A stretch of 64,000 nucleotides of DNA from Lytechinus variegatus (Eukaryota > Echinodermata > Echinoidea > Temnopleuroida > Toxopneustidae), in assembly GCF_018143015.1 (NCBI RefSeq), contig NC_054753.1, forward strand, positions 27,855,462 to 27,919,461. Direction: 5' to 3'. Below are positions 24,101 through 34,006 of the stretch, one piece after another. The notes under the pieces are model-generated. The model saw nothing but the letters and a program-made list of their open reading frames with translations, did no database searches and was not told the DNA's origin. Every line of letters starts with the position of its first letter. Position 1 is the first letter of the stretch. The translations under genes were made by a program, and so were the position numbers.

Positions 24101-24321
24101 GTACATGTATATCATATGAAGTAATGAAAAAATAATATAGTAAACGTGTATCATAATTTTGATGTTTTTTATTTTCAGAATATCTTCTGTAAATATTACA
24201 TTATCCGTTGAATTATGCTTTGATTTCACACATTTTTACACTTTTTTTCAAAAAGTTTTCCCATTGTCTTGTTACCTAACTGCTCAAAATTTGTGCTCAA
24301 GACGTATTTTGTAGCTGTGCT
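21184..24321 (+). other. 3' flank of TRIM B, no gene
   Basis: It is collinear with unit C (about 57643-63568) apart from insertions. It includes the displaced 3' UTR and a short TA-rich stretch near 22200-22270. A local duplication of about 60 bp carries ATTATGAAGTTATGAGCTAT and TATATAGTTATGAGCTATAT near 23700-23810. A fold-back element lies at 22314-22640. Small AT-rich frames are not supported. Confidence 0.55.
22314..22640. mobile_element. Fold-back MITE, AAATCCAGTTAATG ends
   Basis: The two halves are inverted copies about 130 bp long. AAATCCAGTCAATGCTTCTT and GAAGAAGGCGAAGGATCATC-type text on one side return as complements on the other (AAGAAGACGAAGGATATATC, ACATTAACTGGATTT). Unit C keeps only the right end near 58465-58495. 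Confidence 0.65.
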
Positions 24322-24438
24322 GGGGCCCGTAACACAAAGCTTGGTAATCATCGTAGAATACGTTTTTACGATTGATTGCATTGACTACAATGTACTATCG
24401 ATCATGAAATCAAGCTAACCTCTGTGTTACGAGATTCC
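24322..24438. mobile_element. MITE, GGGGCCCGTAACACAAAGC family
   Basis: It is the positional counterpart of the element at 5783-5900 in unit A and 63569-63701 in unit C, with the same palindromic ends. Confidence 0.65.
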
Positions 24439-26067
24439 TTAGTGTTTTTATCAATATATTTTGCGTACCATCAGTTACATAAGTTACATCCCATTGGAAT
24501 TTAAGCTATATATCGGCTTTCATGTGATATCATGTCCAGTTATTTTTATACTCTAAATTTTATACTTCTATTTCTTACGTTATGCCTAGCGAATATAATC
24601 AACTAATCAATCAGATGAAATAAACTAGTGTACAAACAAAAATTTCCTTGTTTGTTGAAGTTGTGATGAGGAAAGAAGTGTTGACCATTATAATACTTTA
24701 TCGAAATGAGATATTAAACACATTTCACATGAAGAATTCCCAATTTAGACACCACCTCACTGTCTGGTTTAAAAAAAAAAGAAAAAAAAAAAACGTCATG
24801 ATGCTGGTTACCTGTACAACATCTTTATAATGCAAAATCATTATCAATAATTATTACTTTAATAATAATTACTTTACTGTTTTAATTTTGACATCACAAT
24901 GGGAAATGATTGCGACGTGTGCACTTTTCTGTTTGAATGATTCCGCAGTGTGCACCCTTCTGTTGCAATGAGTGTATGTTATAGTGTATATTATTGTTTA
25001 TATACAATTTCAATTTATCAGGACCATTGGGTGACTGGTATAGCATTATGTAATTTATGGTAAATTCTTCTATTTCCTTCTATTTCAAAACGTACATAAC
25101 AAAACATTCACGATAAGAGATAGATCATTAAGAAACTATCAATGATGTCTATATATATATATATATGTATAAACAGATAAATAAAACAAAGAAATTTAAA
25201 TAAACCAGGTCTATATTTACAAATTTGAAAATGATTCACGTGGAACAGATCTTGTTCACACGGTATACACAGCGAAAACAGAAAACACTGAAATAAAGAA
25301 ATCATGCAAAATTAGACTTTAAAACAGGGGGAAACTTAAATTTTGTCCAGCGTAATCTGACGTTCGTATAAGCCAATTAATTTTATCTTTTAATACACAC
25401 TCTTGATATAATAAAAACTGTCATTTTCAAACCAAACTTATCTCTTGACATCAAGGAATTGATTGATATCAATAAATAGAACTGAATGATAGAGCGGTTT
25501 GTATACGAAGCTATATGGCGCGTCACGTAATCGGAAATACTTAGCAAATGGCGGGCAATATACAGAATCAGAAAAATGTTCCACCAGTTTGAAGTCGTTT
25601 TGAATGAAGTATGAATATTTAATTATTGATTTATTGATATGTTCTGACAGAGTGATTCTTCTCGCATACTTTGGTACCATATTTGCATGCATGACTGGCT
25701 ACGAGACAATCTCCAGAAGGTCATAAAATCTCAGTTACGCCTAGTCTTTTGGTGAAGAATCAAACAAACTGAAAAAGTAACTTGTGTGTATGCAGAAAGA
25801 CACCTAACCTTCATTCCACACACCAAGTGCCGTCACCAGCTTTTTCCATGGGGAGGTGTGGGGGGGGGGGGTCCGATGTCAGGCAGTGATGCGCATGCTG
25901 GTGGCCCTGGTAACAATTTTTTAACAGGTTTGCTGGTTTAAATTTGACAAGAAAAAAAAGTTTCAGCTTTCACTACCAAAACGAAGATCATTTGGTCAAG
26001 TGAAATTAAAAAAAGAGAGAAAGTTGCCTAGAGGGGGATGCGTTCGCACTCTCCACACCCATCCCCT
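24439..26067 (+). other. Distal flank of unit B, no gene
   Basis: It is collinear with unit A 5900-6095 plus 9428-11005. It shows the empty sites for A's 3.3 kb transposon (near 24630) and A's LINE tail (near 25688). No gene is seen. Confidence 0.55.
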
Positions 26068-26264
26068 AGGGACGGCCATGCACACATACCACCAGACTCA
26101 CCCCTACCCACCCCCCACAAACACATGAACAACACATCACCTCTCCCACACATACCACCACCCACACACAAACACTTGTAAAGGGCTGAAAAAATGAACA
26201 TAATTCAAAATCAGGCAAGCCATTTCTGTTTCTGTTTATCCCATAGAACTCGGCAGGCCAGCGT

Positions 26265-26465
26265 TTGCCGGTAAACACCAAGTTGGGATATAGCCAATTA
26301 CGGAGGAAACATTTTACGTCTAGGTTAGTCAGTCAAAGTGGCTGACGATATAGACGACAGATATCACTCCCGGGCCTTGTTATATCTATGGCAGATTTGG
26401 GATTCGAACTCACAACCCGTTGCGATTATGAGTCCAATGCTCTAACAACTGCACCACACGACCCA
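26265..26465 (-). mobile_element. tRNA-derived SINE with a Met-like (CAT) head
   Basis: On the minus strand a tRNA-like head carries TGGTGCAGTTGTTAGAGC (A box), a CAT at the anticodon position and GTGAGTTCGAATCCC (B box). It is followed by a non-tRNA body. There is no clean acceptor-stem pairing, so this is not called a tRNA gene. Confidence 0.65.
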
Positions 26466-26644
26466 TTTTGAAGTTAAACAATGGGAAAGTTGGCCACTGT
26501 TGATTATAGGAAGACATAACCAATGAGATAAGGGAATATGGAAATCTAAACACTGATTTATTTACACTGAGGTGTTAATGAAGTTTCTTAAGAAGCGTGT
26601 GTGTGGGAGGAGGTGGGGTTGCGTGGATGTGTGTGTGTGTATGA

Positions 26645-26790
26645 TGGAGGTGCCGTGGCCGAGTGGTCTCAGGCACTTGTTTTGAGACCCGAAGATCGGG
26701 GGTTGATTCCCGACACGACCCTTATGCCCTTGAGCAAGGCATTTTTATCCAAATTCCTGTTTTATTGTACATCAAATAAATGAAAAATGT
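26645..26790 (+). mobile_element. tRNA-derived SINE (Leu/Ser-like head)
   Basis: The head GCCGTGGCCGAGTGGTCTCA and the box GGGGGTTGATTCCCG are tRNA-like. They are followed by CCTTGAGCAAGGCATTTTTA, a body motif widespread in marine invertebrate SINEs. The acceptor stem does not close, so a functional tRNA is unlikely. Confidence 0.65.
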
Positions 26791-27394
26791 TATATGCATT
26801 ATAAATACCAATGTGTGGACTTTTAAAAAAAAGAACTGACTAGGAACCGATCAAATTTGTTCTTTAAAATTAACGATTGAAAACTTTGTGTTACCGGGCC
26901 CTGGAGTTAGTTATTAATGTTAAAATACGTATGATTATATTAGAATCTAGAGTTGGATCGTCTAGAGAATAAAACTTTCAAGAGCAACACATGCATGTTA
27001 TGATCATCTTACATAATGATAATTTGGTCAATCACACATTTACATCGATGCTAGCTCTGCCATTATTGCACTTTATAAGTAGACAAAATACGGTTGACGA
27101 TATGCTGCTAAATAGGGACATCCCGATAGTCCGCGAGTCCGATAGTCCACAGTGTGTGTAAATTATAAGTTGAGTTTGATGTTTTATTATCCAAAAAAGT
27201 ATATGTAACAAAACATTGCGAAAGTGAAAGTTTTACAAATGTATTAAAAGGATGAATGGGACCAGAAAATAGCATGAAATGTCATCTAGAGGTCAAAGGT
27301 CAAATGATACGAGACCATGGGATTTTCAGGCGCGGATCCATGGGGTCGAGCCAAGGGGGAATTGCCTCTCCCCCACCCGCACAAATAAAAAAAG

Positions 27395-28345
27395 ACATAG
27401 GAGGAAGGGGAGGAGAAAAGAAGAAAACAAAGAGAGGAAAAGAGAAGGAAAAGAAGAGAGAGAGAGAGAGAGATAGGGGGAAAGGGAGAGAAGAAGAAAA
27501 AAAGAGAGAGCGGGAAGATGGGCAAAGAAGAGAATAATAATAATAATCCGCTTTTATATAGCGTTTAATACATCGGAACGACGTGTCTAAGCGCTTCACA
27601 GATATATTATTACCCCGGTCATCGGATTCAATCAGTCATTCCCGCACACAATGTGTGCACATCCTCCACTCCCTGGGGAGTATTCCAGTCAGTCGCCGGT
27701 GAGGCGCACACAGTACTGGACAAGCTACAATGACTTTCACATCCTACCGGGTACCCATTTAGCACCTGGGTCGAGAGTGGCAAAGTGTGGATTAACGCCT
27801 TGCCAAAGGACGCCAGACCGCGGTGGGATTCGAACACACGACCCTCTGTTTACAAGGCGAGAGTCAGAACCACTACACCACGGCTCCTCCACAAGGAAGA
27901 AGGAAGAGAATAAAAGAGAGAGAGGAAGAGGGGGAAAGGAAGAGAAGAGGAAAAAGGGGAAAGGAAAGAAGAAGAAAATGGGAAAGGAAAGAAGAAAATG
28001 GGGGAAAGAAGAAAAAAAGGAGAGGAAGATGGGAAAGGCTAAAGAAGAAAACAAGAAAGGAGAGAGGAAAAGGGGGAAAGAAAAGAAGAAAACGAGAGAA
28101 GAAAAGGGTAAAAGATGAAAAAAAGAGAGAAGAAATGGGGAAAGGAAGAGAAAAAAAGAGGGAGAAAAGGAAGAAAGAAGAGAGAGAGAGAGAGAGCGTG
28201 AGAAGAGGAGGGAAAAGATGAGAAAGAGAGAGGAAGAGGGGGGAGAGAAAGGAATTGACAAAGAAGGGGAATGAGGAAAAGAGAACGAAAGAAAAAAAAG
28301 AAAAGGAGATGGAAAAAACGAGGAAGATGGACCGGGACGTCGATT
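27395..28345 (+). repeat. Purine-rich (A/G) low-complexity tract, split by a SINE
   Basis: The plus strand is almost entirely A and G from 27395 to 27532 and from 27892 to about 28330, with GGAAA, GAAGA and GAGA runs. The SINE at 27533-27890 interrupts it. Long frames on both strands here are composition artefacts and are not genes. Confidence 0.9.
27533..27890 (-). mobile_element. tRNA-derived SINE, inserted in purine tract
   Basis: The minus strand starts with a tRNA-like head (GGAGCCGTGGTGTAGTGGTT, then GTGTGTTCGAATCCC). The body contains GGCGTTAATCCACACTTTGC and the element ends in an (ATT)n tail. GAAGAGAATAA-like bases on both sides suggest a target duplication. The same family occurs at 51122-51417. 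Confidence 0.8.
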
Positions 28346-28451
28346 TGATGTTCGAACTAGGCGGTGCCAAAATCGTTCGAACTATGGGGCGCCGAATTGA
28401 TGTTTGAACAATTGGGGGGGGGGGGCGAATTAATGTTCGAAATAGGAGGAG

Positions 28452-28641
28452 CGTCAATTACCCCGGATAATTACCCGTAAGGAGCCTTTAAAATACCATC
28501 GACGTGACGACATGGCGGGATATTCTATCTTGCCATGTCGACATAATAAGCTTGTTAAGTCAAAATTGCAAGAAAAAGCATCTCACCATGTCGTCAAGTC
28601 GATGACATTTTAAAGGCTCCGTACGAGGGGTAATTGACGTC
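28452..28641. mobile_element. Palindromic MITE-like element
   Basis: GGAGCCTTTAAAAT and ATCGACGTGACGACATGG at 28481 return as CCATGTCGTCAAGTCGAT and ATTTTAAAGGCTCC ending at 28620, about 40 bp arms. A weaker outer pair (GCGTCAATTACC / GGTAATTGACGTC) extends it to 28452-28641. Confidence 0.6.
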
Positions 28642-28799
28642 TAGAGGGTAAATTTCGGGGGGAGGGGTAACAGTCCCCGGCGATAAAAATATGGGGATAA
28701 TATTTTCCTTGAAGTAGTTGTCAGGGGGTGATTGTCTTTTCGGTTATCGTAATAGAACCCCATTGACTATATCATTTGACCTCCCGATGACATTTGATC

Positions 28800-29040
28800 T
28801 CACTATACCCTAATCATAATCTTTGTATTGTATTTTGTGTATTGTATATATTTGTCCACAGGCGTATCCCGCCACAAGCATAATGCTTCTAGGATACGCC
28901 TTCCTTTTTACACATAAGTTGTTTATATTTATGTTCTTTATAGAAATTGATTTGAAGTGTATTATTGTGAACGATAATGAATGTAACTTTGTAAAATGGA
29001 GGAAAATAAATGTTTATTTGAATTGAAATTGAATTGAATA
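28800..29040 (+). mobile_element. LINE 3' end with stem-loop and AATTG tail
   Basis: The 3' UTR-like sequence contains the perfect 9 bp stem GGCGTATCC...GGATACGCC at about 28861-28900. It ends AATAAATG and an AATTGAATTGAAT-type tail, as in CR1/L2-group LINEs. No coding part remains. Confidence 0.6.
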
Positions 29041-29115
29041 ATTTTACACACACCGCGGACTATCGGACCCGCGGATTATCGGACCCGCGGACTAACCGAC
29101 CCGCGGACTATCGGG

Positions 29116-29410
29116 CTGTATTCGATAAATACATGCATGGTCATCCATAATTTCAGTTAGAACCAACAGAAATCTTGCAAAGCCGTTTTCCCCTCTGATA
29201 ACATGGCTGTCAGCAGAATTTTTCCAGGGGCCGGGGGGGGGGGGGGGGGGACACTGGAAGAATTTCGTGCACACTTTTGGTTTGGTGAATTTTGTTACAA
29301 TTTTCTGTAAAAAAAATTCTCACAATATCGAGGGGGGGGGGGAGTGGGTAACTGCTACGGCTAAATATGAACTATGTAATTTTGAACTTTGATAGAATAT
29401 GTCATTAAAT
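29116..29410. other. Spacer left of receptor duplication
   Basis: Contains two long G-runs and the outer edge of the inverted duplication, which includes an AATTCACCAAACCAAAAGTG tract shared in inverted form with 35570-35600. No gene is seen. Confidence 0.5.
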
Positions 29411-30957
29411 TTAATTCAATGTATTAAGTGAGAAATCAGTCAACGCTATTCTTGGAGGCACGTTGACAGTTTTACAGCACGGAACAACTGCACGGAATTC
29501 TTTCAATCGCCACCAATAAATCAAAGTATTTGCCATCGTGTTTACAGATAAGAGAACCATCAAGACCATGCTCAAACATGCGGAGTAACGGAAAACAGTG
29601 TTTTCAAGTAAGAACGTGAAATCCGGCAATGTTAGGAGAACCACACTCGTTCCTAACACGAGGGCGTAGGTCTTCAGGACTCGCTTATTCTCCTTGCGGC
29701 GTTCTATTAGCTGAGCGGTTCCTGCTGCCGCTGCCGTGGGTGTCCCAGAGATGATTCGGTATGAGATCGCGTAACACAAACCAGTGAAGACCAACGACAG
29801 ATTGGATAGATATGGACGAAGTGGTGTGCTCTTGGACAGCTTAATACAAGTTGCAACCACGATTATGATTCCCCACGTTATAAAGCAAATGAGAACTCGA
29901 CGAGGCGCAGTGAGGATGTTGCCGAATGGATCAAACCTAAAGACGATGAGATTATCTACAGCTACAAGCAGAATGATGGCAGTAGATACCAGTTGTGCCG
30001 CCATGTAAGCTATAGGGATCACCACTTCCAACCAGCCATCGTACTGTAGTCAAAAGAGGAAACATTAGAACTTGATATGAAATCAAGTAGCTGATCATGC
30101 TGACTATGTCTTTGTTCATGGCCGTACGCAGCAAAGGTGGGGGCAGGGGTAGTTGCCCCAAGAAAGTTGAGAAATCACATTTTTACTGAAAATGTTCATA
30201 AAATTCTCCAAAAGTATGCACGAAATCCTTCAATTTTACTTTTAAAATGCAAAAGCACCCCAATGAGAAGCTCTGTCGTTTTGTTTCCTCGTTTTCGAGC
30301 TTTTTTTTAATCTACGTCATGTACGTGTCCTGCCCCCCCCCCCCCCCAAAAAAAAGAAAATGCGTAAGGCCATGGCTTTGTACTTACTTGTGAAGCCAAA
30401 TCAAATTCATGCTACGTAGCAATTTGCGCAGAATAAAAAAACCAGTCTATTAGTGATCCTTTTTAATGGTAATTCGTTATCTAGCTCTAAGAGCTTATCT
30501 TCATCCTTTTATGACCTTGTATGCTTAATTTCTGATATAACTTACCTATTATCTCTTATGTTGACGATGTTCTGTGTACATTATGAATTATTTTTTTTTA
30601 TTGAGTAGGGCCTAGCTTGTCAATCATGTGTCAAAATTTCCCCTTAACCCTCACCCAACTCACCGAAACGTTTGATGTCCATATGACGTAATCGGAGAGA
30701 AGGATGACATCCAACAGGCAATCGGCGAGAACGATGTTGAACGGGAAAACGTTGCGTTTCTTCCGAAGTCGGCGATGTGAGATAATGCTGAATAAAGTCA
30801 TGGCGGTACAAACCAGTCCAATTCCTGCTGTGATCCCACTCAAGTGAGAGATCGCGTTGTAGGTTTGCTCTTGGCAACCATGATTACTCCGAAAGTCAGA
30901 TGCGTTGTCGTTTACCAACGAAGTGTTGTAAGAGGTGTCGTTCCTGTCTGCATTCAT
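29411..30957 (-). CDS. Rhodopsin-like (class A) GPCR, two exons
   Basis: Exon 1 is 30957-30664 (98 codons), ending at a GTGAGT donor. Exon 2 is 30043-29411, beginning after CTACAG. The join is in phase 0 and gives 308 residues. The N-terminus has Asn-X-Ser/Thr glycosylation sites (NDTS, NTS, NAS). Exon 1 encodes TM1 and TM2 (NIVLADCLLD matches the TM2 LAD motif). Exon 2 encodes TM3-TM7, with a conserved Trp in TM4 (FITWGI), Pro in TM6 (LTLPDF) and NTLIY in place of NPxxY in TM7. DRY at the end of TM3 is replaced by DNL. The TM3 Cys that normally bonds to loop 2 is not apparent. A plasma-membrane receptor is inferred; ligand and G protein are unknown. It may belong to a lineage-specific sea urchin receptor expansion. 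A divergent paralogue starts 3 kb away at 34007. Confidence 0.82.
30110..30365. mobile_element. Repeat in receptor intron (GGCCGTACGCAGCAAAGG end)
   Basis: A dispersed repeat with a G/C-run edge lies in the single intron. Its inverted partner, about 34555-34735, lies in the intron of the other receptor, so it was present before the inverted duplication. A related copy is at about 35497-35745. Confidence 0.5.
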
Positions 30958-31979
30958 ACTGACATTTTCTGTTGTTTACCACGTTAAAATTTTTGTTCAT
31001 ACAATGTTCATCTTTGCGAATAGGCCCAACATGCAAACAAGTCATAATGTCTATCAGTAATCGGTAGAATAGAGGCTTTAGAAATCAATGACACCTTCAT
31101 AAGAGCCAAGTTTAGGGCATGGATCTCATCCGAAGGCGCTGTTCAGAATGAAGTAAATACAGTGATTGTCCTATGACAAGGGCCTTAATTATTGATCTTC
31201 GACACTCTAGGTCAAGAGGATGGGACACAAAGCCGTCGTTCCTATGTAGTTGCTTACACCAACGACCTTCCATGCTTCCGAGGTAGTTTGGAAGAAGAAC
31301 TAGCACTGCGTCATGACCGTGGCCTAGAAAGACTAGTGAAGCGCCCCCTCCGTATTCATAAAAATTGGCGGCTTGATATTGCAAATATTAAAATAAATTT
31401 ACTCTCAAACGCTGACAGTGGTTTACATACTTGCATATTTGTGACAAAATATCGTGTAATCATTGAAAACATCATAATTAGATTCAATCAGAGAGTTGTT
31501 GGGAGTCCAAAAATATATTATTATATCTTACACTTTTCCCGCCTTTCCTCCCTTTTTTCGTTCTTATGGGCTCCCTTCGCCGTTTGGTAATTAATCAAAC
31601 ACTTTCAGGGGGCACAACGTGGGGAATGTGGGAAGAATTTCTAAAATGCCGTGAAGCGAGCCAGAAATTGTTCTGTCTTATAAAAATCAAATTCTAATTA
31701 TGTAATTAAAGAGGTATGTCTAGCTCTTGGATAGGGAAATAGGCAATGGGTAGTACCTCCGGAACCTATCGAAGTTCAATATCTGTTTGTTCTGATCATG
31801 ACCGTTATTGAATAAAAATATTATTTAGCAAGCTATTAAAGACTTCATTCACGTTCGCATCCCATCCTTTCTTCCCTTTCAACAATCCTTTGCAGCCTAC
31901 CACGTATACCACGTCTACCACCTATCTCGACATGTTGACATACAAATATTTGACTTCCACATTTTTTTTTCCTTTTAAG

Positions 31980-32165
31980 GTGCTACATGTATTTATTCCT
32001 GAAATTTTAAGTTTACTTTGTGAATACCTTATGATTTCCCTTATTTCTGTAATTGTATGTGACTTTGATACTATTTGATGTCATCACTCATAGGCCTTCT
32101 TAGGCCGGCCGTCAGTTTTGATGGGTGTGATTTTTTAATGAAGAATAATAAACTAAACTAAAACT
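31980..32165 (+). mobile_element. LINE 3' end fragment
   Basis: AT-rich 3' UTR-like text contains a GGCCTTCTTAGGCC pairing and ends AATAATAAACTAAACTAAAA, a short tandem tail typical of CR1/Jockey-group LINEs. No coding part is seen. Confidence 0.4.
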
Positions 32166-32326
32166 GCAAAGTCGATTTTGGCAGTCCCTCACAATGTCGA
32201 GTATATAAATTGTCATAAGTTGACATGGCCAGATAATGTATCTCGCCAAGTCGACGTTCAACTCTGTTATAAGTCAACTTGGCGAATTGAAAGTCAACAT
32301 GGTATGGCTATTGGAGGAGATTCTAC

Positions 32327-32574
32327 AGGGAAACTCGCTACAACTCATCGTTTCCTTTGAAAATGCCATTAAAAATCACATTGGAGAGTTGATGAGAGGC
32401 TTTTGTCGAAAGTTGGTGGACTGGGATAGCACGTCATCGAATTCCAAAGATTTGCACCGGACGAATAGTTGCAAGTATGTCGTTGTCCAGAGTCAACCTC
32501 CGACGAAAGCCTCTCAGCTATCCATTGTGATGTGACTTGCATTTGAATTGGTGCGTTGTAGAGAGTTTCCCTGT
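32327..32574. mobile_element. Fold-back MITE, ACAGGGAAACTC ends
   Basis: ACAGGGAAACTCGCTAC at the left is mirrored at the right (GTAGAGAGTTTCCCTGT). The arms extend inward with paired GAGAGGCTTTTGTCGAAAG and CGACGAAAGCCTCTC. A diverged relative lies at 54518-54811. Confidence 0.65.
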
Positions 32575-33219
32575 GGTAAATGCGAAAAGTGCGGTACAAC
32601 ACCATTCTGCCGACATGGGAAGTTTAAAGAATCTCGCTCCCTGGTCAAGTCAGTTCCCTTTCACGCTTTGGTAGGTATAAAACGGCGGTTTCTTTGCGTG
32701 ACTATGCAGTGAATTACGCATTTTTCGTTAAATGACGAGACTGCACGTCTACACCATCCGACACTCGGGCAAGATAACTGAGTAAAATGAGTTCATACAG
32801 AAATGTCCGTGGGTGATTCTGACGCCCGCAAGATATGTTTGTAGAACGTTTGTATTTCATAATATGTATGACATAAAGGACATGTTACAAAATACGTAGA
32901 AATGTCATAGAAACCCCATTAAAGCCTGATTAAACATATTTATTATTGATTATACTTTTTACCTCTTTTATGGTTTTCATCCAATAAAATTAATGTAGAG
33001 TTTTGTCTTTTTTGTAAGACATTGAAAGATTGCGAATTTGATGGGACCGGAGTTTGCTCATAATCATGTCCTTTCTAATATAATGGCATTTTACAAACAG
33101 AAATATCACATTCTTAAACCGTATGATTAATGCAGTGCACGCAGTTATAAGGTGATTAATTGTAAAGAGCATTTTTAGAGAAACGAATTTTAATCGTGAA
33201 GTATTTTAGTAGTAAAATA

Positions 33220-33220
<1 letters not shown>

Positions 33221-33308
<88 letters not shown>
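33221..33308. repeat. (TA)n microsatellite
   Basis: About 44 uninterrupted TA dinucleotides, close to the inner end of the right arm of the receptor duplication. Confidence 0.98.
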
Positions 33309-33311
<3 letters not shown>

Positions 33312-34006
33312 TATATATATAGAGAGGGGGCGAGGGAGAAGGGGGAGAAAGAGGGGGGGGGGGCAATACACGTTTAATTGACAGGGCGTCAAGAATTGGC
33401 ATCTACCATCAACGACGTTTCAAGTTTCCTCGTTTTAATCTAAAAATAATATTTTCCAACGAATATGATGAATACACAATATTTTGTCACAATTATGCAG
33501 GTATACAGATCACTGCGTTTGAGAATAAATTCATTTAATATTCATAATGATAACCGTCACTTTTTATGAATACGGAGGGGAAAGGGTTGCTCTTTCTCTT
33601 TCGCGGCAGTGCTTAACATTCACTGTATAAGCATTGGGTCAAAATGCTAAAATCTTAGTGATAGTTTTTCTTCCCGATTGCTTTGGATGCTTGGAAGGTC
33701 GTTGGTGTTAGCAACTATATAGGACCGACGGCTAGGGTCCTATCCTCTGGACCTAGTGTCGAGGATCAATCCTTAAGACACTTGTCATAGGACAATCACT
33801 GTATTTACTTAATTCAGAACAGTGTCTTCGGATGAGATCGATGCCCTAAGCTTGGCTCTTATGAAGGGGTCATTGATTTCTAAAGCCTCTATGCTATCAA
33901 TTACTGATATACATGTATTATGGCTTATATGGATGTTAGGCCTATTCCAAAGATGAACATGCTATCAACAAAAATGTTAACATGGTAAACAAAAGAAAAT
34001 GTCAGT

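Larger units (their letters stand above)
26068..26998. mobile_element. Unit-B-specific insertion containing two SINEs
   Basis: Unit A passes directly from CACACCCACCCCCTT to ATGATCATCTTACAC, whereas B has about 930 extra bases here. They include a minus-strand SINE (about 26265-26465) and a plus-strand SINE (about 26645-26790). Terminal repeats for the whole insertion were not found, so it may be several events. Confidence 0.5.
11621..27095 (+). repeat. Segmental duplication unit B (TRIM copy B)
   Basis: It is collinear with unit A (58-11115) outside inserted elements. Unit-specific gains are the nested hAT-like elements (11803-14392), the LINE (17868-21183), a fold-back element (22314-22640, partly retained in C) and a SINE-bearing insertion (about 26068-26998). 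Confidence 0.8.
27122..29115. mobile_element. Composite element with ends of tandem 15-16 bp repeats
   Basis: The left end CCCGATAGTCCGCGAGTCCG (27122 on) and its continuation CAGTGTGTGTAAATTA reappear inverted at 29036-29115 (TAATTTTACACACACCGCGG and four copies of a GACCCGCGGACTATCG-like unit). The ~2 kb between them holds purine tracts, a SINE, a ~35 bp tandem repeat (28335-28450), a palindrome and a LINE tail. No target duplication or transposase was found. Confidence 0.45.
31481..33434. other. Spacer between divergent receptor genes
   Basis: Holds a LINE tail (about 31980-32165), fold-back sequence with GTCGACATGGC-like units (about 32165-32305), a MITE (32327-32574) and a long TA microsatellite. 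The promoters of both receptors must lie in or near the arms, but no TATA or initiator could be assigned. Confidence 0.5.

Noticed and set aside
26395-26720. Possible tRNA genes (CAT anticodon on minus; Leu/Ser-like on plus)
   Set aside because: A and B boxes are recognisable, but the acceptor stems do not pair and non-tRNA bodies follow; better explained as SINE heads.
27256-28457. Several long frames on both strands rich in Lys/Arg/Glu or Ser/Phe/Pro/Leu
   Set aside because: They translate the purine tract and the SINE within it; the composition explains the lack of stops.
33156-33402. Frames encoding Ile-Tyr repeats
   Set aside because: Translation of the (TA)n microsatellite.
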